Below are positions 12,518 to 21,498 of a stretch of 64,000 bases of DNA, piece by piece. The notes beneath the pieces are model-generated. The model had not been told where the DNA came from. It searched no databases and worked only from the letters and a program-made list of their open reading frames with translations. The position numbers and the translations under genes were made by a program. Origin of the DNA: Viola odorata. Its lineage: Eukaryota > Streptophyta > Magnoliopsida > Malpighiales > Violaceae. Position 1 is the first letter of the stretch. Each line of letters opens with the position of its first letter. The stretch covers positions 33,156,579-33,220,578 of the forward strand of contig OY829542.1 of the NCBI GenBank assembly GCA_963691705.1. The letters run 5' to 3'.

Positions 12518-14457
12518 CCTAAAATAATAGAAAGAGAGGTTTAAATACTCTCAAAATTAATTACGTAAAAATCTAAAGTCTATTTTCTGATATTTCGGGG
12601 CTAAATTTGGACCAGAGTCTTCAAATCAAACATTGATTGTAACCATTTGGCACTTATCAATTTGTTCCAACTTCAGCAGCCTACCTATTTGTCGAATTTC
12701 AGCTCAATCAACAGTTCGATCAAAATATATAGCTATTTTATATTGGATATTGTTTCTTGGTTTGTTTCTTCTTTTCCGAACTATCCAGAAACTCCTGGGC
12801 TATATTTTTTTATATATCATCTGGTATTCAAGTTCATTTTCAGGCTCGGTTTTCGAACTCCCACCATGAGAGCTCCTTTTGGGTTCATATTCAGGCCTAC
12901 TAAGAGTTGGAGTTAGTGATACCATTGAGAAGTTGCTTCGCCAAGGCTCAAAATCGAGACCTTGAGGAAAGTCAGTTGAGTCATCGCCCTCTCGGTTGCT
13001 CCCCTTATTGAGTGCTTATTTTATACATTTTCATCATCAATTTTGACCACATTTGAGATGATGATACTGCTAATTTGGGTGTTTTCCTTCTTTTTTACAG
13101 AAATAGATCAAAATAACCAAGGAAGAAAGAAAGGAACAGAAATGCCCAGAAAAGAGAGCAAAAAGGAATTAGTGGTGATCAAGAGCTGAAACAGCAGAAG
13201 TAGGTCTCTTCCCTAGGCCTTGGAGAGAGCACATCTGCACTAGACCTAGGAAGCTGTCAACGGATCCAATGGGCCGCGAGTGGGCTTAAGACGTGAATTG
13301 AAAGAGAAGTGCATCAAAGAGCTTTTTGAAACCCTAATAAACTCTACCTTCTATCAGCTGGAAATATCTGAAGAGGATAATATACAATTCCTTATTTTAT
13401 TATTTAGGATTTTATCTTTTAGATTAATCAAGGAAATTTTTTACTACTTAAACTTTCCTTGTGCCATCTTCCAAGATATCTTCTATTTCTATTATTATTC
13501 TTTTAATTCTTTCAGATTTCGGAATTTTGAAGAAGAGTAGTTTTTAATTTTAAAACTCTATTTTCTCTCCTCTCTTCATCTTCCTCCTTGGGAAAACAAG
13601 GGAGGAGGAGTTCATCTTCTTTGATTTTAATTATGTATTTCGTTTCTAGCTAAATCTTTATTCCTAGTGAAGGCAACGGTTGCTACCCGATTTTTGACGT
13701 TTTCGTCATTTTTCACATTTGTTATCATTCGCCATATTATTAACCTTTTAATATTGGCCGTATTGCATTTATTATTATTTTTGTGCCAGTTCCCTTTATT
13801 TCCCCTTTTCCCATATTTTTACCATTTTTTTCTCGTTCGAACCTCTATCGGCCCCGTGCAAGTTTCTTCAGACCATAGATCGAACACTTTCATTTATTTT
13901 CTATATATTATCTATTATTATTTTGCTTCGCGTCATTTCCTTTTATTTTGTTCAATTCACTTTGCTATAGCATTTATTTTTCCGTTTGAACTTCTATTGG
14001 TTTCGAGCAAGTCTTCTTGGACCGTAGATTGAACTTTTTCTTTGTTTACTATTTACTATTTATTTCTATTCATTTTATTCTATATTTTGGTAATATTCGG
14101 TTTAAGTTTTTATTCATGTCAAACAGGATTGCTCGTACCGCGGGCTCGAGCCGAAAATATGCTCATTGTGCATTAATGCAACCTTCATCTCCACCGTTGA
14201 TCTGTTTGAAAAAGTGAGAATCAAACAGATCAAATGGCTCACCTTCAACCGACTTGCTCCCCTCCTTCGTGATCATTTCTCGGCCTCTCCCCAACGCGAA
14301 TCATCATCACAACCGACCATCGTCAACGCAAGCTTACCATCAACCATTTATGGCACGTCACTTCCCGGCCTCGTCGACGCATTTTCATCATCACCGGCCT
14401 CGTCATCGCGCCTCGTCGATAAGCCAGCTCATGCCTCGACCGATTCCAAATTTCCCC

Positions 14458-14465
14458 TATAAATA
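14458..14465 (+). promoter_or_regulatory. TATA box of the solo LTR
   Basis: TATAAATA in the context CCCTATAAATACTAAG, the same position and context as in the Z LTR (51627) and, inverted, the Y LTR (45629..45622). Confidence 0.65.
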
Positions 14466-14864
14466 CTAAGCTCATGGCGACAAAGCAAGGGAACCGAAAA
14501 ATTCACTCTCACTCTCCATTTTCTCACTCTTTTCAGCAGCAGCAATCAAAGTGAGTTTTCTCCTTAGTTTTTTAATTAATTTTTTTATGCTTTTAATTAA
14601 TCAATCAACTATTTAAACTTGCTTTAATTGCTTTATTTTCAAGTTAAAATTGTTGTTCTTGCCTCAATTTAATTATTTACTGCTTTAATTGTCTGATTAC
14701 TTAAATTTGGTAAATTGCTTATTTTCATTTTGGTAATCGCTTGCATTTGTCTAATTAATTGTTTGCTGCATTGGATTGATCGAACTACTGGTGACTTGCT
14801 TGATTTTATTGGGTCTGTTTTGGGGTTTTATTTTGCTGTTTTGGTTGCCTGGTTTTCTCCTTCC

Positions 14865-14950
14865 GTCGCCGGCAGTGGCGTCGGCGACTCAAGGAAGAAG
14901 ACGAAGATAAAAGAAGAAGAAAGGTGATGGGCTTGGCTTTGTCCAAGCCC
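14865..14950 (+). other. two consecutive LTR stem-loops
   Basis: GTCGCCG/CGGCGAC (14865..14888) followed 40 bp later by GGGCTTGG/CCAAGCCC (14929..14950), both about 400-480 bp downstream of the LTR TATA box. The same two hairpins, in the same order, occur in the Z LTR at 58293..58316 and 58406..58437. Confidence 0.6.
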
Positions 14951-16054
14951 ATCTGTTTTAATTAAAATAATGTGCCAGGACTGTTCCTGGCTCAGCTTGG
15001 GCTTTTAAATCAGAACATGGGTTGGGCCTTGGGTAGTTGGGTCGGGCCTCTTCTCGGCCCAGTAAGTTGTTTCGTATAATCGAGTCCGCATTATTTTCGT
15101 GCAAATTATTTATCAATTGCTCGTATGCTTCTATGCGATAAACAATAATTTGTTCGCTTTATTTGCCATGTTTAATTAATTAGTTATTTGCTTGTTTAAA
15201 ATTAAATAAATGTTTATTTGCTTGTTTATTATTTATTATCATTCGAACTATCGCTAATATCGACTTTGTAGGGTAAAAGCAAATACACGCACGCAAGTAC
15301 ACTTTTTTTACCCTTTTTATTTATTCAACGCTTTCCGTACATATATACATGTTCGTATGCATGAGTATTTAGAATCGTTAGAATTAAAATCAATCTCACA
15401 TGAATAACTTGTTTAAATCACTCGCTTTAAATGCCATGTTTAATTGTTTATTTCTACTCGTATTAAACACATGTGTTTGGTGGCTTCGATTCCACACCTC
15501 GGTTTATTTTCCGCATTCATTAAATCAGTACTTTGTTAGTTATGCATGATAGGATCACCTAACAATTAAAGTTTAATCATGCATGGCCTGATGATGAAAG
15601 AGGGCATCCGCTTTAGTCAAAATTAATGATTAATCAATCCCGATCAGTCCCGACCCGACGAAACACTAAAGTGACGATTCCTCTAAGGACCCAACTACGT
15701 GTTTTTAAATGTTTTATTTAAACACCTCTTTCTTTTAACTAGTAACCTTTTTAGGATGAGATTCAGGTTCCTAACACCTTTCCGAGTCCATAAATCGACC
15801 CCAAACCATCATTTTCGGGTTTACCCTTTTTTACCTTAGCTTTTTTTATTTTTATGCCATGACTTTAGGTTCCCTAAACCTTAGAAAAAAAATAGGGTGG
15901 CGACTTCATTAAAATATGTGAGACGGTCCTTTTTGTCTCACATCCGTCCCGAACCGACTCGCGTAAAACCGAAAAGGGGGTGCGACAACAACTGAATGTT
16001 ATGATTCATTTTACTTGTGAGATCTAAATGTTCTTTATATTTTTTGTACTTGTA

Positions 16055-16634
16055 TGATAAGATTCTGACTGTTGGCGAAGGGTAGAAGGGGAGAATGGCT
16101 CCTTGGATTCCACGCCCGCTGTTGTCCGGTGTACCTGCAAGGCGCCGGGAGGGGGTCCCAGCGTAAACACTCCGATGCTTAAGTTAGTATGAGTGGTCAA
16201 AGTAGCAGAGCTTTTGCCAGCTATCTCAGGCTTACCTTCTTCCTTGATTATGGGGGTATTTATAGGCGAATAATGGGTTGTTTTCTGGGGGCTCGGCCGT
16301 GAAGGGCACTAACGGGCCTGTCAAGCGGTTGGCATTCCAGTCAACAATGTACTATTGTTGCGTTAGGTGTGTATATGGGGGTAGGTGTCACCTAGGCAAG
16401 GTAACGCCTTCCTTCCTCCAGGAAAGGCAAGCTCAGCCTGGGACGGGATAACGCCTGGTGATGGCAAAGTGACCTCGTGGGACCCCCCCTGGTTGATGTC
16501 GACCATCCCAGCGCTGATCACTCGATAAAGGGCGAAGGCCTCGAGGTTGTCCGTCCGGTAGGTATAACAACGTTCTGTCCCTAATGCGGGGTGCAAAGAC
16601 CAAAATGCCCCGGGCGTTAGGTCTATTGTTATCA
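16055..16634 (-). repeat. 3' LTR of X (580 bp)
   Basis: Starts TGATAA and ends TTATCA (plus-strand view), perfect short inverted ends. The first 350 bp match 37942..38289 with a modest number of substitutions and a small indel. The sequence right after 16634 is not purine-rich, so the PPT is degenerate or displaced. Confidence 0.8.
16257..16264 (-). promoter_or_regulatory. LTR TATA box of X
   Basis: TATAAATA on the minus strand (context CGCCTATAAATACCCCC); the equivalent is also present in the other LTR near 38147..38154. It fixes the transcriptional direction of X as minus. Confidence 0.65.
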
Positions 16635-16778
16635 TAAGCCCAAATGAAAATGAGCCCGAGTGTTCACCAAGGGTTACCGCTTCATCTCCAGCCTCAATGT
16701 CGCCTGTCGGTCTTTGAGATAACGGGGTGGTTTATTTTCCGAGGGATTTTCTTTCTCAATCCGTTACTTTTCTGAACC

Positions 16779-16786
16779 TATAAATT
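16779..16786 (+). promoter_or_regulatory. TATA box of antisense unit A
   Basis: TATAAATT 59 bp upstream of the ATG of unit A on the plus strand, opposite to X transcription and separate from the LTR promoter. Confidence 0.5.
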
Positions 16787-16844
16787 AGTTCTTCCACCGC
16801 ATCAATTTTCCACATCTTTTCGCACTTCTCACAGCACTTTTATC

Positions 16845-17228
16845 ATGGACAATCTTACTAAGAACTTCTTGATCTCCAAATCTCATACTCTGAGGAACCT
16901 TAATGATAGTGACGTCAGCTTTCTGGAGAATATGCTGACCAAGATCTCTGAGGATATTCTGGAGCTCCAGTGGATGATGACTCATCTGCAGTCTAGGCTG
17001 GGCGCGGTTTCTCTGGAGGATTTTAGCCCTCTGGAGAGCATGGCGAAGTTGGTTGCTGCTGTCTCCCGTATTGAGGTGGTGATCACCACGCTGCGGCAAA
17101 GGAAGGACCTATTGAGGTGCTGCTTGAAGGGTATGAGGATCTCTTCCTCTAAGCTGACCTCCGTGACTGATGCCCTGAGAGAGATCCCTACTCTACTAGA
17201 GGACGACGCTGCTGGGTCTCATGTCTGA
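16845..17228 (+). CDS. antisense unit A: small helical protein of unknown function
   Basis: 127 residues, ATG to TGA, uninterrupted, on the strand opposite to X gag-pol. The sequence is amphipathic and Leu/Ser/Asp-rich with heptad-like stretches (SFLENMLTKISEDILELQWM; LVAAVSRIEVVITTLRQRKD) suggesting a helical or coiled-coil fold; no signal peptide or membrane segment. A TATA box lies 59 bp upstream and an AATAAA signal 77 bp after the stop, so it looks like a complete small transcription unit just inside the 3' LTR. I recognise no family. Intact while its neighbours are broken. A chance ORF is possible, but the promoter-ORF-polyA arrangement, repeated in unit B, argues against it. Confidence 0.6.
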   Translation: MDNLTKNFLISKSHTLRNLNDSDVSFLENMLTKISEDILELQWMMTHLQSRLGAVSLEDFSPLESMAKLVAAVSRIEVVITTLRQRKDLLRCCLKGMRISSSKLTSVTDALREIPTLLEDDAAGSHV

Positions 17229-17304
17229 CTGCTGACCGCCGCCCCTTTGTTTTTATATTTTCTGTGTACGCACCTAGGTGCTTAGGCTGCTAAGGCCATG
17301 AATG

Positions 17305-17310
17305 AATAAA
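17305..17310 (+). terminator. poly(A) signal of unit A
   Basis: AATAAA in the context ATGAATAAAATG, 77 bp after the unit A stop. Unit B has the near-identical TGATGAATAAAATG after its stop. Confidence 0.5.
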
Positions 17311-17660
17311 ATGTTGTTTTAGTTTATTTCGCCATCCTCCATTTTCCATGTCTTGTTGCTTGTTGTGCCAGTTGAGAGCAGCTGCTGCAAGCCCAACCGA
17401 AAATGGGTCTTTCTTAGGATGTAGTGTTGTAGTGATCGTATTCTGGAAATCAGCCATAAATGCCTTGCTCAACCGTTCTCTGCGCCGCCTTTCCAGTGGT
17501 AGGTGGTTGGGCGGTTTTTTGGTGCCTTTTGATTGGTGCATTTTTTGAGCGAGCGTGCCTGTGCCGGATCAGATTCTGCAATTATGGTTGCTCTTTTTCA
17601 GGCGTATTAATTGCTTCCCAGGGGCACGCGAAGAGACCAGAGTATCTCTTTGCTGTGGCT

Positions 17661-17669
17661 TATTTAAAG
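17661..17669 (+). promoter_or_regulatory. TATA-like box of antisense unit B
   Basis: TATTTAAAG, 68-76 bp upstream of the unit B ATG; spacing like that of unit A. Confidence 0.4.
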
Positions 17670-17736
17670 AAGTTTCTTTCCTTTTCCCTGTTCATTTTCT
17701 TCTTCTTATTTCTCTACCCCAATTGTTTGTGAATCC

Positions 17737-18159
17737 ATGGCATATTCCTATTTCCTTAATACTATGGTGCGTGACTCCCTGCCGACTCCTCCAACTTCAC
17801 CGGATTCGGATCATCCTCCTCCGTCGCCCCCATGGAAGCAGCCAGTCCGCCGAAAGGGCCGCAAAAGGCCGAAGAAGAAGACCTCCAAGGCGCCTGACAC
17901 GTCCTTTGACTCTCCTGCCCCTTTTGCTCGAAAGAGCAACAAGTGATTTTTTTCTTGCGACCGTTCACCGGAGAAGGTTCTTTCTGGCAGCGTCGGTGTT
18001 GAAACGGTGACATCAGCCATTGAGGAGAAATCAGGATCGCCAAGGCTAGACCAGGAGAAGAGAGTAGATGAGCCCCTCCTTCCTGCCCCCGGGGGGCTAC
18101 CACTCTTGGACGATGATGAGGTTTACCATTATGATATGTACTGGCCTGATGAAGATTAG
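17737..18159 (+). pseudogene. antisense unit B: proline-rich, basic then acidic small protein, split by one in-frame TGA
   Basis: A 141-codon frame interrupted only by TGA at 17944-17946. First half: a Pro/Ser segment (TPPTSPDSDHPPPSPP), then a strongly basic NLS-like run (RRKGRKRPKKKTSK). Second half: a 70-codon open stretch ending in an acidic, aromatic tail (DDDEVYHYDMYWPDED) before TAG at 18157. That two same-frame halves have complementary composition and a sensible end suggests one original 140-residue protein with a nonsense mutation or a readthrough stop. No family recognised. Poly(A) signal at 18205. Confidence 0.5.
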
Positions 18160-18204
18160 GGCTCAGGCGCTAGGCGCAGTATAGATGTTGTATGGCTTCT
18201 GATG

Positions 18205-18210
18205 AATAAA
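18205..18210 (+). terminator. poly(A) signal of unit B
   Basis: AATAAA in TGATGAATAAAATG, 46 bp after the stop of the long frame of unit B. Confidence 0.45.
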
Positions 18211-18662
18211 ATGATATCTCCTATTTTCCTTCTTTTGCCGCTGTCATTTCGTCAGCCTTCTAATTTTGTTAGTAGCTAACGCGAAGGGTTAGCTTTGTCG
18301 CGACAACCGCTCCCTGACCATTTGACTTGGTCAAAATTAACCGGTACTTGGGAAGTTGTGGCGAATAACTGCTTATTTTATTTTTAAATCCTTTAATGTA
18401 ACTCCACCTAGCTGACTTCCTTTACACGCGTCTTGGCTCAATTGGCAGTTCAATTAATGCGGTGGCATTCGGCCCTTTAAGAAGGAACCATTTTCTCTTT
18501 CCAACCCTTTTTTGCCCTTGTTTTGAATTTTCTTCTTGTCTTCTCTTTATTTCTTCTGGAAGAACTTCTTGCTCGTTCGCCACCATCCGTCGGCTCGCCT
18601 GTGAATCTTTTCCTTTCAAGGTACCACTTTATCCTTTCAGATCTTCTGTTCACTGGTTTATT

Positions 18663-20859
18663 ATGGTTAGAAGTAGGCCCAGTCGGGTTCTCTAGAAACT
18701 GATGGATCCAGAGATCGCACAAACGCCTAGTATTTTCGCGTGCGAGATGGTTTTAAAAGCCGAATTAGAGGAGCATGGTATTACCTTTCCCCCTGGACAT
18801 GAGCCTTTGATTCCTGAAGATACCATGCGACTCCACGATCCAGCGTGGGGACACTTTAGGCTAGTTTATTTTAAAATGTTTCTTTATGGCTTTCGTTTCC
18901 TAGTTCATGATTCAATACTAACGCTGCTGCGGGAGTATAAGCTTAATCCTGCCCAGATAACCCCTTCTTCATGGTGTGGGGTTTATGCCTTTCTTCGCGC
19001 TTGCGAATTGAAAAACATTTTTGCCCCATCTCTCAATTTATTTCGCAAATTCTTTAGCATGACCTGCCATGATTGTTTAGTCAATATCACTCCGCGATGG
19101 GATGACACGTTCGTGCAGTTGTTCTGGCAGCGGTTTCATGGCTTTGAGGGGGCGGTTGCTGACTGGAAGAGCAGTTTCTTTGTCCTCAAGCTGCCGTCCC
19201 ATTTATGGCGCATAAATTTCAATCAAGAGCTTATAGGCCCCCTTTGGGCGAATCCAGCAGTGCTGTCCAGAACTGAGTTGGAGTAGGCTAACGCCTTGTT
19301 AGATATAAATACGTCTTTCTGTATCCGAGAATTTGCCTCGTACAGGCTTCTCAAAGAGTGCATTATAGGTTAGTTCACCTCTTTTCATACTTTTTCTTCA
19401 CTTATTCGTTATTCTGACGCCTTCTTTTAACAAGAGACGCTGACGGTCAGTCCTCTGGAGGGGCTAACGCTCCTTTGAATGTGGTGCCACTCCGAACTAT
19501 ACCGCCCTCTCCTCCTACCGGGAGCTCCAGCCATCAGGTTGTTCCGCCTAAAAGGGGAGGGACTAAGACACTCGTTAGGGGAGGGCGAGGGTGTGGCGCT
19601 CTGCCCGAGCTTCTCATTTTATTGATAACTAGCTACCGCTACGGCGTGGGGGAATAACTCTGAGCCGGTCTGCGACTAGGATAATTGAGAGCGACAGCAG
19701 CGGTGACAATGATAGTGAGGATATGGATATCAAACCGGACCTCTACCATGCTACCTCGCTTCAACGAAAAAAATTGAGGGTGGAGATAAATGAGCGGGCT
19801 TCCGGGGCTTTCTCCAATAATGCTACCGCAACAGCTACCGCGATGCCTAACGTTTCTTCTGTGGCAGGCACTTCTCGAACCATGAAAATCGCTGACCAAC
19901 AATCGTCCTTCCTTCTGCTGGTGAAGTCCCGTTAGTGGCAGATCCTCCTACGCCAGCTAACGCTCCTGATTCTCCAATTTCTCACTGCATTTCGGATGTG
20001 GTGGCGACTTCTCCCGCGAGTCCGGCTTCTGAGTTACCAGCCAAGGCTCTTCCGTGTTTATTTTTTACCTCTATTTCGGATGTGAGCGCTGGAGATTGTC
20101 CTCCGACTCTCATGATCAATCTGTCTCCTGAAGGCCCTAACGGGGCTCCCTGCTATCGTATGAATTTGTCAGGGTTTTGCGTTGACGGTCTTCGTGCTGC
20201 CGGGGTGCCTAATCCCTTCTCTAGAGATGAATTCTCGGCACCCTTGATAGGGCAAATGATGAGCTCTTCTAAAGAGAGAGAGGTTTCTTCAACTTTCTCT
20301 GAGAGCCCGCTATAGGCATGTCATGAATGATTCTCTGGATGCCTTCCGCCATCTAGGCTATCTGGTCGAGGCTTACGACAACGAACTGCGAAATTTTGCT
20401 AGCACGATGTGCGCTCAAAAGGTGCAACTTGACCGGGCGGTAGACCAATCGAGGCTGCTCTCGCGTCTTCAAGACGAGTCACAAAAGGAGCTGAATAGGG
20501 AGAGGTCTAAAGGAAAAGCTATGGTCGATGTTTTGGAAGCAGAGTTGGCGATGGAAAAGAAGAAAATCCTTCTTCTTCGCGAGGAGGTGCTGGCCCAAAA
20601 CGAGGAATTAGCTAGGGTTCTGCTAAAGATGGAATGGTGGAAAAAGAAGGTCTCTGAGGCTTTTACTTCTGGGTTCGCAGCCTATTACAAAAGTGATTCC
20701 TTTGATCCGGCCAAGATTGCCGATTATGTTTCTGCCATAATGGATGGAGTTGATGGGAATAGAGACGGCTCATCTGCCTTAGAGGAAGAAAGGCTTAGTG
20801 ATGGCGTTGCACGACGAACTCCCCTACCGGGTGACTCGAGTGCCGCGAAGGATTCCTAG
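18663..20859 (+). pseudogene. antisense unit C: spliced 'putative gypsy transposase' (PF04195-like) protein, decayed
   Basis: Original start is probably ATG 18663 (MVRSRPSRVL, like MVKTRSKK of unit D), followed by TAG at 18693. Exon 1 (to 19368) encodes the about 200-residue domain of plant PF04195 proteins (FRLVYFKMFLYGFRFLVHDS, LNPAQITPSSWCGVYAFLRA, FFVLKLPSHLW), with a second TAG at 19284. An intron of 68 bp (19369..19436, phase 1) leads to a Pro/Ser-rich segment. Frameshifts follow near 19650, 19895 and 20305. The last part (20323..20859) is a Glu/Lys-rich coiled coil (about residues 30-110 of that segment) before a Ser-rich C-terminus. Same layout as D: N-domain, disordered middle, a GQMM-S--KERE motif, coiled coil. 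Role unknown; the family is known from antisense ORFs of plant gypsy elements. Confidence 0.65.
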
Positions 20860-21338
20860 ATCTCCTCCCTCACTGTTATTTCATTCTCATTTGAATTTCT
20901 TTTATTCTTCAATCTATCACACCATAAAGTCATTTGGCCTTTGCTTTCTCTATAATAATGCTAACGCTGCCGGGCCCTTGTCGCTTCTTTTTTAAGCGTT
21001 GGGTTTTAGTGTATTATTGATGCCGCTTATACTTTGTTAGCGCCTTTCTCCTGACGCGTCGTTTCTTAAGACCATGAGTCCGAGCTGGCGCTACTTTTCA
21101 GAGCATTAAATGTTGCGAGTCCCTTAATTAATGCGATCGAAAAGCAATGATGAAGAAAGACACGTGTCTTTCTCATGGTGAGACGTTTGAACAGGCGCCT
21201 TCTAGGGAGCAGCGAGGACTGAAGCGTCTTCCCCTTTTTTTCAAAAGTTACGTCTTTCGCGCGTGTCGCGTCCTTCCCACGCGTTATTTTGCCACATGTC
21301 AGTTGAACACTGGTCACGTCTTTTGACCCATTTAGGGT

Positions 21339-21347
21339 TATATATAA
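21339..21347 (+). promoter_or_regulatory. TATA box of antisense unit D
   Basis: TATATATAA at 152-160 bp upstream of the unit D ATG; the leader is pyrimidine-rich (TCTCTTTCC) and may hold a short intron just before the ATG (AAG|GTACAC ... TTATTAG). Confidence 0.45.
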
Positions 21348-21498
21348 TGTTTTCCTCGCCTCCTCTTTTCTTTTTTATCTCTTTCCTGACTCATCGCATT
21401 TTTCTGGAAACTAACTCGCCGCTCCTTCTTCTTCGTTCTGGGATCCCTGGTGTTTCTTTTACGAAGGTACACACATCACTTCTTTCTTTTTATTAGTT

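Larger units (their letters stand above)
9568..13677. other. AT-rich intergenic sequence without recognisable genes
   Basis: Several ORFs of 60-90 codons exist but show low-complexity F/L/S/Y composition of AT-rich DNA and no domain. The stretch 10360-11050 and 13060-13677 reads like old retroelement leader or LTR debris, but no terminal repeats or pol motifs could be paired. A 9-bp-armed palindrome (GGCCAAGAA/TTCTTGGCC) lies at 10041..10063. Confidence 0.4.
13678..15987 (+). mobile_element. solo LTR of the Y/Z retrotransposon superfamily, about 2.3 kb
   Basis: Starts with a TTGCTACCCGATTTTTGACG-like head matching the Z and Y LTR head (TGTTGATACCCGAATTTTG) and ends GGGGGTGCGACA like the Z LTR end (GTGGGGCGCGACA). 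It shares the internal marks of that family: a TATA box, two GC-rich hairpins, and the ATGCCATGAC...TTCCCTAAACC...GGTGGCGACTTCATT tail. No primer site or coding region follows the end. Flanking 5-mers GCAAC (13673-13677) and ACAAC (15988-15992) differ by one base and are probably a worn target duplication. Clearly diverged from the Y and Z copies. Confidence 0.75.

Noticed and set aside
11173..14469. Series of 60-120-codon ORFs on the plus strand
   Set aside because: AT-rich or LTR-derived chance frames without domains, homopolymer-like F/L/Y composition; those after 13678 lie in the solo LTR.
17555..18103. Longer overlapping ORFs (151 aa plus, 113 aa minus) over unit B
   Set aside because: Unit B frame has better composition, start context, upstream TATA-like box and a consistent tail; the others are frame or strand shadows.
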